From Mesoaciditoga lauensis cd-1655R = DSM 25116 (GTDB taxonomy: Bacteria; Thermotogota; Thermotogae; Mesoaciditogales; Mesoaciditogaceae): a stretch of 33,496 bases of DNA. The notes beneath the pieces are model-generated. The model saw nothing but the letters and a program-made list of their open reading frames with translations. It was not told the DNA's origin and made no database searches. Below, piece after piece: positions 24,310 through 32,937 of the stretch (the stretch's first letter is position 1; every line of letters starts with the position of its first letter). The DNA is taken from contig NZ_JQJI01000026.1 in NCBI RefSeq assembly GCF_000745455.1, positions 1-33,496 of the forward strand, read 5' to 3'. The position numbers and the translations under genes were made by a program.

Positions 24310-26154
24310 ATGAACGTTAACCCAACGAGTTCAAATTTGAACGATTATCTTTCTATGCCCATCTCCATGCCGGGATTGGCAAGTGGAATGGATTGGCAAT
24401 CTTTGATTCAAAAGATGATGAGCGTTTCAGAAGAACCGCTTAAAAGACTGGAGTCCCAAAGAACGGAACTTCAAAACGAACAAAGTGCCCTGGAAGATAC
24501 TTTCAAACCGATGTTGGAGGATTTCAGGCAATCCTTGCTAACGTTGGAATTACAATCCACATTCACCGCAAAAACATCAAGCGTATCTGATACTTCTGTT
24601 TTGAGTGCAGACGTTACATCGACGGCCTTAAGCGGGAGTTATCAAATAAAGGTCGATAACATGGCAACTTTTACCACCATGACGCCCTCAACCACCGTTG
24701 GAAAATCGGTGGATCCCACTAAAACACTTGATAGTTTAACTTTAAGAAATGCGATAACAAGCGGTTACATCACCATAAATGGTGTACAAATAGATATCGA
24801 TCCGTCAAGTCAATCGTTGAATGATGTGATAAATGCCATAAACAATTCTGGTGCGGGAGTTACCGCATCGTATGATTCAACTACAGATAAGATGACCTTG
24901 ACGGCAAATGGAAACAACCTTATAAACATAGGTTCACCATCTGACACATCGAACTTTTTACAAGCCATGTATTTGACAAATGCTCCACAGGATGTCGATA
25001 CGAATGGTAACACTGTAGTGACTTCAACCGTGCACATAGGTGCAATAGACCCGTCAGCCACTTTATCATCTTTGGGAATAAATTCTGGAGATATAAAGAT
25101 AAATGGCGTGGACATTTCAGTAGATTCAACCCAAACGCTACAAAGCTTCATAGAAGAAATAAACAATTCAAGCGCCAACGTAACGGCATGGTACGATTAC
25201 AATTCAGATAAAATTTATCTTCGTTCGAAAGTCGGTGGTCCCGTTTCAATTTCTGCGGCTGAAGCTGATTCTTCCAATCCAACAAACGCCATAAGCACTT
25301 TTGGTTGGGATAGTGCAACACAGAGTACAGGTCAAAACGCTCAAATTGAGGTCAGCATGGATGGAGGAGCAACGTGGACCACTTACAGTCGTTCCACGAA
25401 TACGATTTCAGACATTTTGCCGGGCGTAACGTTTAATCTTTATTCTTCCTCTTCAACACCGGTGACTTTGACCGTTTCTCAAGATACTTCGAAAGCCATG
25501 GATGCTGTAGAAAAATTTGTAAATTCTTTCAACAAGATAGTTAATTGGATAAATGACCAGTACAACCAAAAACCACCGAAAGATACGCAAAATGTGAGCG
25601 GTTCTGCAGCGACAAAAGGGGCACTCTATCAAAATGAAATGATAGAAAGTGTACTTTCAAAAATGAAAAGCATGGTTTATCAACTTGTACCTGGGCTTTC
25701 AAAATACAACAGCTTGCCGTCCGTGGGAATAAGTACCGGTAGTGTTGGATCTGGATGGTATCAAACCATGATAGGAACGATTTCTTTAGACAAAGACAAA
25801 TTCCAAGCGGCGTTGCAAGATGATCCCCAACAGGTATACGAACTCTTCGCAAACGATCCGGATTCTTCTACAGGTGATCCGAATGCAGGCAAAGGGATCA
25901 TTCAACAACTGGACAGTACACTTTACTCATTTACCGAATTCAACGGGATAATAGATCAATACGCTTCGAACCAAGGTTACATTGGACAAAGGCTTTTGAG
26001 TTTGAATTCTCAAATAGCCGATACGGCAACTTTTCTCAAACAGCAACAGCTGAATTACATTCAAGAATACACGGCAATGGAAAGAATGCTGGGAGGGTTG
26101 TCTGGTCAAAGCTCATTCATTTCAAGTATTTCATCTCAAAGCTCATCTCAGTAA
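24310..26154 (+). CDS. fliD: Flagellar hook-associated protein 2 (filament cap)
   Basis: 614 aa. FliD forms the cap at the filament tip and guides flagellin assembly. FliD_N is at about 15-115 (PGLASGMDWQSLIQKMMSVSEEPLKRLE, followed by a coiled coil). The middle contains two flagellin-type IN repeats with GYITINGVQIDIDPSSQSLN and GDIKINGVDISVDSTQTLQ. FliD_C is at about 390-605 (AVEKFVNSFNKIVNWIND, ALYQNEMIESVLSKMK, and a closing helical segment). AGAGGTG stands 6 nt before the ATG at 24310, better than the GTG at 24301. No fliS follows; the next DNA is repeat B2. Confidence 0.95.
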   Translation: MNVNPTSSNLNDYLSMPISMPGLASGMDWQSLIQKMMSVSEEPLKRLESQRTELQNEQSALEDTFKPMLEDFRQSLLTLELQSTFTAKTSSVSDTSVLSADVTSTALSGSYQIKVDNMATFTTMTPSTTVGKSVDPTKTLDSLTLRNAITSGYITINGVQIDIDPSSQSLNDVINAINNSGAGVTASYDSTTDKMTLTANGNNLINIGSPSDTSNFLQAMYLTNAPQDVDTNGNTVVTSTVHIGAIDPSATLSSLGINSGDIKINGVDISVDSTQTLQSFIEEINNSSANVTAWYDYNSDKIYLRSKVGGPVSISAAEADSSNPTNAISTFGWDSATQSTGQNAQIEVSMDGGATWTTYSRSTNTISDILPGVTFNLYSSSSTPVTLTVSQDTSKAMDAVEKFVNSFNKIVNWINDQYNQKPPKDTQNVSGSAATKGALYQNEMIESVLSKMKSMVYQLVPGLSKYNSLPSVGISTGSVGSGWYQTMIGTISLDKDKFQAALQDDPQQVYELFANDPDSSTGDPNAGKGIIQQLDSTLYSFTEFNGIIDQYASNQGYIGQRLLSLNSQIADTATFLKQQQLNYIQEYTAMERMLGGLSGQSSFISSISSQSSSQ

Positions 26155-26161
26155 TTCAGCT

Positions 26162-26345
26162 TGTGCATCAAGTTTAAGAAATCAATTGGACAAAGTCATC
26201 GGTATTGAAAGTCAAAATGGGAAATGAAGCCGCTGTGTTATTTGCCCCTATTTATGAGGAAAGTCAACAGAGTCATTTCTATGTAATATAGTCTTCCCCC
26301 CACTCGTGGGGGAAGTGTCGACGGAGTCGACGAAGGGGGAATCCC
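26162..26345 (-). repeat. Repeat family B, copy B2 (degraded)
   Basis: On the minus strand the order matches B4: hairpin CTTCCCCC...GGGGGAAG near 26292-26312, GTCGACGGAGTCGAC, and the AAGAAATCAATTGGAC / CGGTATTGAAA tail near 26176-26205. It fills the 245-bp gap between fliD and the racemase gene, and its GC-rich hairpin could end fliD transcription. Confidence 0.7.
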
Positions 26346-26399
26346 CTTTTTTGTTTTGGTTTTGCTTGATAAAATCCATGATGAGTGGGAGGACAAAAA

Positions 26400-27098
26400 A
26401 TGGGGAAAAATCCACAAAAAGTGCTGGGAGTTTTGGGTGGAATGGGGCCAGCTGCTTCGGCAAGATTTTTAGAAATATTGGCAGAACTTTCTCCTGCTAA
26501 AAGCGATCAGGAACATCCCAAAATATTTTACATATCAGATCCTCAAATTCCTGATAGAACAAAGGCCATACTTGAAAACGGAGAAGATCCTAGTGTGCAG
26601 ATAAAAGCAGATCTGTTTAAACTTGTTGAATGTGGAAGTGATATTTTGGCCGTGCCTTGCAACACAGCGCATTACTTCATTGAAAATTTCGTAGATGAGT
26701 TGCCAATACCGCTTGTGAGCATTGTGGAGGCAAGCGTTAAACTCGCAAGGAAGGTATCCCCTCAAGGTGCCTGGTTACTTTCGACAAAAGCCACATGGAG
26801 GAGCGGATTGTATTCAAAACATGCCAACCGTTATGGATATAACCTGTACTTTCCAGATGATGAAACAAGAGAAGAAGTTCAAAGGGTTATTTACCTTGTC
26901 AAAACAAATAAAATAAAGGAAGCTTCAATAAGATTGGAAGATGTACTGAAGAAACTTTGGGGGGAAAGAGATATTCCTTTCATAGCAGCCTGCACGGAAC
27001 TTCCCCTTGCCTACGAGGCAAGCTCATTACCGCAAGAAAAGATGATTTCCAGTTTGTTCGCGCTTGCGAAAAGTTGCATCGAAGAAATTTATCGATGA
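26400..27098 (+). CDS. Aspartate/glutamate racemase family protein
   Basis: 232 aa cofactor-independent racemase. LGVLGGMGPAAS at the N-terminus is the signature of the aspartate racemase group. The two catalytic cysteines are C87 in VPCNTAHY and C198 in AACTELPL. D-aspartate or another D-amino acid for the envelope is the expected product. GGGAGGA lies 6 nt before the ATG at 26400. Single gene; its stop is 6 bp from repeat A7. Confidence 0.92.
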   Translation: MGKNPQKVLGVLGGMGPAASARFLEILAELSPAKSDQEHPKIFYISDPQIPDRTKAILENGEDPSVQIKADLFKLVECGSDILAVPCNTAHYFIENFVDELPIPLVSIVEASVKLARKVSPQGAWLLSTKATWRSGLYSKHANRYGYNLYFPDDETREEVQRVIYLVKTNKIKEASIRLEDVLKKLWGERDIPFIAACTELPLAYEASSLPQEKMISSLFALAKSCIEEIYR

Positions 27099-27104
27099 TC
27101 TTAT

Positions 27105-27319
27105 CTCATGTTGTGCGTGAACATTACGAAAAGTATTACAAGAGACATTATTACAAAAATTTTCTACGAAAACATATAAGCACCATTTGACAACACTTTT
27201 TGATTTAAAACCCGCTTTCCAAGCGGTCAAAGCAATTTTTTCGAAGTCCTGTCAGAACGGATTCGCTCTTCTTTCCGTCTTCCTAATTCAAAATATGAGG
27301 CACGCTCAGACACTCGTCT
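27105..27319 (+). repeat. Repeat family A, copy A7 (long left arm, truncated in core)
   Basis: Terminal CTCATGTTGTGCGTGAACATTACGAA, then the roughly 99-bp long-arm segment (27132-27230) matching the one in A4, then the middle block and the start of the core (CAAAATATGAGGCACGCTC). It stops in the middle of the core at about 27319, where repeat B3 begins. The other half is not found downstream. Confidence 0.8.
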
Positions 27320-27580
27320 TATGGCAAGTTTGAATATAGCTTAATTCTTTGAAATTATTTCCCCCTTTGTCGGCTTCGCCGACACTTCCCCCACAAATGG
27401 GGGCAGACTTCTTATATAAAAATGGCTTCGCCGACGCTTCCCCCGCTTGCGGGGACAGAATATCCATAAAATGACGAGGAGGGTTCATCTTTCCTTTTGA
27501 TTTCAATGCCAACAGCTTTCCAATTGATTTCTTAATCTTCACCCATCCCTCATTCAATTTGAGTTGCATAAAGCGAACAA
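27320..27580 (+). repeat. Repeat family B, copy B3
   Basis: AATATAGCTTAATTC, GTCGGCTTCGCCGAC with CTTCCCCCAC, a second GGCTTCGCCGACGCTTCCCC unit, then GACGAGGAGGGTTCATC and the TTCAATGCCAACAGCTTTCC / GAGTTGCATAAA tail. The doubled hairpin unit indicates amplification of the palindromic part. With A7 it makes up the gap at 27099-27605. Confidence 0.75.
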
Positions 27581-27605
27581 CGTACATTCAGCATACCTGC
27601 GGATG

Positions 27606-29105
27606 TCATGTAAGCTTCTTTATGGTTGACGTCACCCATTCTTCCATAAAAGCGGCATCTTTTTCGCTTATCTCTTGATGAGCGTATCTGAGTTTTATGA
27701 AAATGTTGGTGGCTTTTTCTACGTTTTCGTCTTCAATCTTCTTTTTTAAATCCCTTTCAAATTCATAGGGTGTGCTGGAAGGGTTTCCAACTTTCCTTCT
27801 CAACATGTTGTAATAAAAGAGCACTTTCTGCCAGGGTTTAGCATTGGGTTCAAGCTTTTCTTCCTTTTCTTCATGAAGCAGAACATTTTCCTTTTCCCCG
27901 TGTGAGGCTTTTTTTCCGTAAGAAGGGGTCATGTCTTTTAAAAACCTGAATATCATGTACAAGAATATGACCAACCCTATAACCGCTAACGTGATCCAGA
28001 AGATTGGATTCCCAGTTTGAAGGCCCGAATTACGGCTTCCAATGTACCTGGTGATATCGTTGTTGTGGGGGAGATCAAAGGGAAGTGACATGGCGCGTGG
28101 TTGGAACTGAAAATTCACTTTTGGAACTTTTAGAGCATTTCCAGCTACGTGAAAAGTGTAAAGGAGCATCATTATCATGAAAAATACAGAGATGATCATC
28201 CATATTATCCACATAACGTTTTTCCACTTCAATTTCTTTCTAGTTCCTTTAACTTTAAAGAAAGCCACTATGAAAAACGCGCCCAAACTCATAATGGATA
28301 TTCCTACGATGTATATTATCATGTTGAATATCATATTCTCTATCCCACTTTGGGAAACGTAAATTTTTCGGTGAGATGAATTAGGTAGAGAAATAGGTGT
28401 CCTTGTTGCCAAAGGATGGACATTTCCAATATGATTAGTTGCAACGGAAGTATTGGTTGATTGCGATGAATGAACCGGAATGAAGCTTTCAAACGGTGTA
28501 AAAGGATGAAAGAGCGTACCTACAAAGAAGAAGAGCACGCCAATTGCGATGGCAACAACAAAGAAAATTGCGAAAGTGCGTGAAAGCCTCATTTTTTTCA
28601 CATTTAGCGAAAGTAAGAAGGAAATGGCAAACAACACCATGAATACAAAAGAGATCGGCAAGCAGCAATATTGTGTGGCTATGCCGGCTATTATGGCAGA
28701 AACCGAAAGCACCAAAAAAGTGTTAAGGGTTTCTTTGAGCAAATGGGCAGTTAAATATCCAATCACGTAAGAGATGACAAAAAACATGCTTGCCAGTGCA
28801 AAGTTAGAAAGAGGCCCAGAAAACCAAGAGGCCAAATTCAACCAAAAGGCTTTAAAAGTGAATAAAAACGGATTCATTCCCGAAAAGAACGAAAGGAAGA
28901 AAACAGATGAAAGTGTGTAAGGAATGCTCCACACTATCCATGAACTTCCGAATTTTTCCACAGTTATTGAAAAAAACTTCACGAATAACAAAAGTATCGG
29001 TAAAAACAGCAGGCCGATAAATGGTATTCCAAAGGCATAAGCAAGAAGTATTTCAAATGCTATGAGCCATGACAGATCAACGAGTTTCCAAAGGGCTTTT
29101 TTCAT
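27606..29105 (-). CDS. TgpA-like membrane protein with DUF4129, no transglutaminase core
   Basis: 499 aa. About six membrane helices in residues 1-200, a soluble loop (about 205-255), two further helices (NMIFNMIIYIVGISIMSLGAFFIVAFF and NVMWIIWMIISVFFMIMMLLYTF), another loop and helix, and a C-terminal DUF4129-like segment (YYNMLRRKVGNPSSTPYEFERDLKKK). This is the outline of TgpA proteins encoded with MoxR and DUF58, but the Cys-His-Asp transglutaminase domain normally between the helices is absent. GAGGTGATAC precedes the ATG; it overlaps the DUF58 gene by 29 bp. Role inferred: envelope component of a MoxR system. Confidence 0.75.
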   Translation of the reverse strand: MKKALWKLVDLSWLIAFEILLAYAFGIPFIGLLFLPILLLFVKFFSITVEKFGSSWIVWSIPYTLSSVFFLSFFSGMNPFLFTFKAFWLNLASWFSGPLSNFALASMFFVISYVIGYLTAHLLKETLNTFLVLSVSAIIAGIATQYCCLPISFVFMVLFAISFLLSLNVKKMRLSRTFAIFFVVAIAIGVLFFFVGTLFHPFTPFESFIPVHSSQSTNTSVATNHIGNVHPLATRTPISLPNSSHRKIYVSQSGIENMIFNMIIYIVGISIMSLGAFFIVAFFKVKGTRKKLKWKNVMWIIWMIISVFFMIMMLLYTFHVAGNALKVPKVNFQFQPRAMSLPFDLPHNNDITRYIGSRNSGLQTGNPIFWITLAVIGLVIFLYMIFRFLKDMTPSYGKKASHGEKENVLLHEEKEEKLEPNAKPWQKVLFYYNMLRRKVGNPSSTPYEFERDLKKKIEDENVEKATNIFIKLRYAHQEISEKDAAFMEEWVTSTIKKLT

Positions 29106-30408
29106 AGCTGCGTATCACCTCATCCACCGATTCGTTATCCATCAGCACATGTACCATGACGTTGTTTTCCGTGAGCAATGCACTCTGATCTCGAAGCTTT
29201 TTCACCTCTTGTGGGAGAATTGCAAAGGATCGGTATTTTTTATGATATGGCATTCTAAATCCATATGGCATGACGAATGCGATGAGTTCCGAAACCCTCG
29301 ATCTGATCGTCAAAAGCTTCGGAATCACATCGTCGGTAAGATATAGAGAAATCAAAACCACCGTTGAGTTTTTTGACATGGAGTACATATCTTTTTGAAG
29401 AACGTTCTCAAGCAAGAGCTCTTCGCTTGGGTTATCTATTCCACGTGCCCGTGCCAAAACATCTAAATATGGAACGTAGTCTTTTCTCACCCATTGAGGG
29501 AATACCTCGTATATTTTGTCTGCTAGCACTTTTAAAGTAATTTCCATTCCATGATCTGAAAAGTATTTTACCATTCCAGATGCTGCTATTGACGCGTACT
29601 CTTCGTAATCTTTTCTTATTGAAGACCAGACGTTTCTTGCATATACCTGGGGAGGAAGATTGTAATCCACGTACATCTTTATTACAGAAGATGCGGTATA
29701 CTCATATTCTTTCACCATCAGCTTGTCCAGATGTGCACTTATCTTCCAATGAATGCGCTGGAATGGTTCGCCGGCATATTCGTGAACACCTGTAATATGT
29801 GTAACATCTTCTAAAAGCTTGAAATCAGTTTTCTCTCCTTCAACGGGATCTATCAACATGGTTTTGAACGTGTCAAGCGGAAGCATCTTTGGGAAAACCA
29901 AAACAGAGCGGGCCGGGTTAAAAGTCTTTTCGACTTTAAAGAGACCCAAAAATCCTTTAACTACCACACGAACATGCAAAAAGCTATGCTCTCCGCGCGT
30001 TCTAAAGCCCATAGTATACCTTATCGACAAAGAAGAGTGCGGTTTCAAAACACCTTTTGCGCTTTTCTCACCATACGTTTTCTTCTCCTCATCTTCCAAA
30101 TTCAAGCTCTCATCTATCACATATCCGCTTTCAGCTCCGAAATCCACGAGCTGAACGTTTGAAAGTATGAAATTCGACTCGTTGTAAACCGAAGTTACGC
30201 ATTCAACTGGATCATCCGTGAAAACTCGCTGGGGGGAAACGCTGGTTTTTATCTTTAATTTTTTCGTGCTTTTAACCGAAAGAGCAAAATAGATCCATAT
30301 GATCGCTACAAAAGAAGCTATGGCCAATGTGAATGGGCCCACGCTTATTAAAAGTATTAGCCCTACGAATATCGAAAGTGCTATAAGAGACGAGAGATCA
30401 TATTTCAT
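29077..30408 (-). CDS. DUF58 domain protein (MoxR-associated, vWA-like)
   Basis: 443 aa. Two N-terminal membrane helices (LIALSIFVGLILLISVGPFTLAIASFVAII), a beta-rich extracellular part (SPQRVFTDDPVECVTSVYN...), then the DUF58 signature PFQRIHWKISAHLDKLMVKEYEY and a vWA-like alpha/beta C-terminal half (MYVDYNLPP..., STVVLISLYLTDD...). DUF58 proteins are regular partners of MoxR AAA+ ATPases and probable clients or adaptors. The ATG overlaps the moxR end by 11 bp and has no strong ribosome site, so translation is coupled. Confidence 0.9.
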   Translation of the reverse strand: MKYDLSSLIALSIFVGLILLISVGPFTLAIASFVAIIWIYFALSVKSTKKLKIKTSVSPQRVFTDDPVECVTSVYNESNFILSNVQLVDFGAESGYVIDESLNLEDEEKKTYGEKSAKGVLKPHSSLSIRYTMGFRTRGEHSFLHVRVVVKGFLGLFKVEKTFNPARSVLVFPKMLPLDTFKTMLIDPVEGEKTDFKLLEDVTHITGVHEYAGEPFQRIHWKISAHLDKLMVKEYEYTASSVIKMYVDYNLPPQVYARNVWSSIRKDYEEYASIAASGMVKYFSDHGMEITLKVLADKIYEVFPQWVRKDYVPYLDVLARARGIDNPSEELLLENVLQKDMYSMSKNSTVVLISLYLTDDVIPKLLTIRSRVSELIAFVMPYGFRMPYHKKYRSFAILPQEVKKLRDQSALLTENNVMVHVLMDNESVDEVIRSYEKSPLETR

Positions 30409-31348
30409 CTTTTTTCGTCACCGGCACTGGGACCTCTTCAAAAGTTCTTTCTATCACGTCTTCCACTTTTACCATCTTCACCCTTGCTTCTGATGTAAGA
30501 ATGAGTCTATGGCCTAACACCTCTTTTGAAATGGCTTTGACGTCATCCGGAATAACGTAATCTCTTCCCTTTACCAGGGCATATGACATGGCACCTTTCA
30601 TAAGGCTAATAGATGCTCTTGGGCTTGCACCAAGGTATAAATCTTTATCATTTCGAGTATGTTCGACGATTTTGGCTATGTAATCTTTTATCGTTTCATC
30701 AACGGTTACGTGCTTTACAGCGTTTTTCATGAAAGAAATTTCCTCTGGAGTTATGACGTTTTCGACGTCTTCTATTGGATGATGTTCCATCTGTGAAGTA
30801 AGCATCTTTATCTCCATGTCATGTGTTGGGTATCCCATCTTTAAAATGTAAGCAAATCTGTCTAATTGGGCTTCTGGTAAGGGAAATGTTCCTTGATACT
30901 CAATGGGATTTTGAGTTGCTATTACGAAGAAATTATCGCTCAACTTTCTTGTGACGCCATCAACTGTTACCTGTCCTTCCGCCATCGCTTCTAAAAGAGC
31001 AGATTGGGTCTTAGGCGTGGCTCTGTTAATTTCATCAACTAAAAGAATATCGGTGAATATAGGACCTTCTTTGAATTCAAAATTCCCACTTTCCTTTTTG
31101 TAAATGGATAAGCCTGTTAAATCCGTTGGAAGAAGATCGGGGGTGAATTGGACACGTTTGAAATCCAGTCCTAAAGAGATGGAAAGCGCCCTTGCCAACA
31201 TCGTTTTCCCTGTACCGGGTACATCCTCCATAAGCACATGTCCGCCTATCATGAAGGCAGAGATGATCTTTTCTATAACTTCTTCCTTTCCAAATATAAC
31301 CTTCGAGACGTTGTTTATTATCTTTTCCCTTATCTCAGATACTTGCAC
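30398..31348 (-). CDS. MoxR-family AAA+ ATPase
   Basis: 316 aa. Walker A GTGKT at 45-49 (MEDVPGTGKTMLAR), Walker B LLVDEINRA, sensor-1 VIATQNP, and the C-terminal lid with LGASPRASISLMKGA, all typical of MoxR (AAA_3) ATPases that remodel or activate envelope and metal proteins. The GTG at 31348 is taken as the start because GGAGGTG stands 6 nt before it; the longer frame from an ATG at 31390 would begin inside a hairpin. First gene of the moxR-DUF58-TgpA-like operon. Confidence 0.93.
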   Translation of the reverse strand: MQVSEIREKIINNVSKVIFGKEEVIEKIISAFMIGGHVLMEDVPGTGKTMLARALSISLGLDFKRVQFTPDLLPTDLTGLSIYKKESGNFEFKEGPIFTDILLVDEINRATPKTQSALLEAMAEGQVTVDGVTRKLSDNFFVIATQNPIEYQGTFPLPEAQLDRFAYILKMGYPTHDMEIKMLTSQMEHHPIEDVENVITPEEISFMKNAVKHVTVDETIKDYIAKIVEHTRNDKDLYLGASPRASISLMKGAMSYALVKGRDYVIPDDVKAISKEVLGHRLILTSEARVKMVKVEDVIERTFEEVPVPVTKKDEI

Positions 31349-31368
31349 TTGAGCCACCTCCAAAATAA

Positions 31369-31391
31369 AATGACTCCTTTTAGGAGTCATT
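31369..31391 (-). terminator. Perfect 10-bp hairpin before moxR (terminator or attenuator)
   Basis: AATGACTCCT and AGGAGTCATT pair perfectly around a 3-nt loop. On the minus strand the stem is followed by TTATTTT and then, within about 10 nt, by the moxR ribosome site GGAGGTG. It could end the transcript of the upstream PEBP gene, or act as a leader element for moxR. Confidence 0.55.
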
Positions 31392-31520
31392 GGCTTTCAA
31401 AGCTTTAAAGGGCGAACTCCTCCGCCTTTTTTATTTAAACATATCTTTATTTTGAAAACGTAACACAAAAATGTCGATGAAATGAATTTCTACTATTTAC
31501 CAGGGGAAAGAAAAAAAGTG

Positions 31521-31955
31521 CTACCTTTGATACAATCCTATCAATTCCGTAGAAGAGAGAATATGGTTTTTCATTTCTTTTTCTAATTGTTTTTTCGATG
31601 CCCCATTTTTTAAATTTAAAAATGAGTCTAAAGCGTAAAGTTTGAAATGATAGTGATGAATTCCATGGCCCCTTGGAGGGCATGGACCATTGTACGAATT
31701 TCTCCCAAAATCATTTCTTCCCCGTGCGAAAGTCTCCATAGTATTTTCTTCGATTTTTCCAGTAGGCTGTATGTTCCATGCCACCCAGTGCACAAACGTT
31801 CCCATTGGAGCATCTGGATCGTCCACTATTATCGCTAAACTTTCAGTTGATTGCGGCAACGATTTTATCTCCAAAGGAGGATTGATATCTTCACCATCGC
31901 ATGTGTATTTTTTCGGAATGAACCCCATGTGCTCAAAAACTGACTTTATTTCCAT
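31521..31955 (-). CDS. YbhB/YbcL-family (PEBP-like, Raf kinase inhibitor-like) protein
   Basis: 144 aa, the usual size of bacterial PEBP homologues. FIPKKYTCDGEDINPPLEI at the start, the ligand-site DDPDAPMGTFVHWVAWNI (45-62), and GPCPPRGHGIHHYHFKLYALD later are the family hallmarks. No signal peptide, so cytoplasmic. The biochemical role is unclear in bacteria. AAAGGAGGCGAAAAA precedes the ATG. The 130 bp that follow it on the minus strand hold the hairpin before moxR. Confidence 0.93.
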   Translation of the reverse strand: MEIKSVFEHMGFIPKKYTCDGEDINPPLEIKSLPQSTESLAIIVDDPDAPMGTFVHWVAWNIQPTGKIEENTMETFARGRNDFGRNSYNGPCPPRGHGIHHYHFKLYALDSFLNLKNGASKKQLEKEMKNHILSSTELIGLYQR

Positions 31956-32119
31956 TTTTTCGCCTCCTTTCGTAATACCTTACCTTTCTTGCTTTCACCC
32001 ACTAAATTCTTTAACAAAGTTTCCGAGCTTCACCATTTTCGTTCATAGAGAAAAACTTGCCACTTATACGACGGGGTAGTTCACTTCCAGGTTCAAATGA
32101 TAACGCATCTTGTGCGTCG

Positions 32120-32310
32120 ATGGTAAAGCATTGTTAATGCCAAAGTGAATAACCAAATGAACTAAATAAGACTAAAAATGCATGAAAAGCAACTACAAAG
32201 CACAAAGCCAATCAAAAAGAAATTAAATCTCATGCTCGAATATTTATCAGAATATATAAGCTCTCCCTAGGGAGAGCTCATATGTACCGGCAAGCATTTT
32301 AGGGGGGTGA
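32120..32310. repeat. Repeat family A remnant A8 with a perfect 20-bp palindrome
   Basis: CTACAAAGCACAAAGCCAATC, AGAAATTAAATCTCATGCTCGAA and TATTTATCAGAATATATAAGC match the right arm of family A in reverse; GAGCTCATATGTACCGGCAAG then follows in forward orientation. The two arms meet in a perfect palindrome, AGCTCTCCCTAGGGAGAGCT (32259-32278). The hairpin core is lost. The rest of the 31956-32401 gap shows nothing clear beyond AT-rich DNA. Confidence 0.6.
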
Positions 32311-32401
32311 AAAGCTTTTGTTATCACCAACTTCCATCGAAAGAAGTGATAATGTTGGAATCTATCATCCTATATCTTGGATTTAGTGGCTAATAATGGC
32401 T

Positions 32402-32767
32402 TTAAAGGCTTTTCTTAGTTACTTCGCTTTCATGTTGTTGCTCTTCCATAAATTGCACTTTTGTTGGAACTAATTCCCTAACTTTGGCAATGATCTTGTT
32501 TTGCTTTATAACTTCATGTACAACCTCAGTAGATGGAAAAGTTATAGCCCCAACCGGACAAATGTTTGCGCAAGTCGTACAACCAACCAAACAGTTGTAA
32601 GGATTGGCGACTACAGGCTTTTTAGCATTCAAATCGTAACTGTACACGCTCCTTCCACATGTCATAAAGCACAACCCGCATCCAACACATGTAGCTGGGT
32701 CTATTGTTGGATACCACTTTATAGTCTTTCTTGGAATCCCAAACCATTCATCAAATTTTCCTGCCAT
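32402..32767 (-). CDS. Ferredoxin-type protein with two [4Fe-4S] clusters
   Basis: 121 aa. First cluster CxxCxxCxxxC: C27, C30, C33, C37 in CVGCGLCFMTC. Second cluster: C59, C63, C66, C70 in CLVGCTTCANICP, with CxxxC spacing in place of CxxC. Extensions at both ends (a 26-residue head with WFGIPRKTIKWYP and a 45-residue charged tail) make it larger than a simple bacterial ferredoxin; it may be an electron-transfer subunit. No partner oxidoreductase is adjacent. The ATG at 32767 follows AGAGGTGATCGAA, better than the GTG at 32776. Confidence 0.9.
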   Translation of the reverse strand: MAGKFDEWFGIPRKTIKWYPTIDPATCVGCGLCFMTCGRSVYSYDLNAKKPVVANPYNCLVGCTTCANICPVGAITFPSTEVVHEVIKQNKIIAKVRELVPTKVQFMEEQQHESEVTKKSL

Positions 32768-32937
32768 TTCGATCACCTCTTAAATTATTTTTTTCACAAT
32801 GTTCCATAACATAAAAGAGCTTTTTAAGCTTTTGCTCAAAACTATGATATCACGAAAAAAATTTCTTTGGGTTAAGTTTTGTTTATGTTATTTGGGAAGA
32901 AATATTGTGATTTTTTTAACTTTATTTATTTTTTCTT

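Noticed and set aside
32810-32850. Hairpin AAGAGCTTTTTAAGCTTTT before the ferredoxin gene
   Set aside because: A short AT-rich palindrome with poor stem stability; not enough to call a regulatory site.
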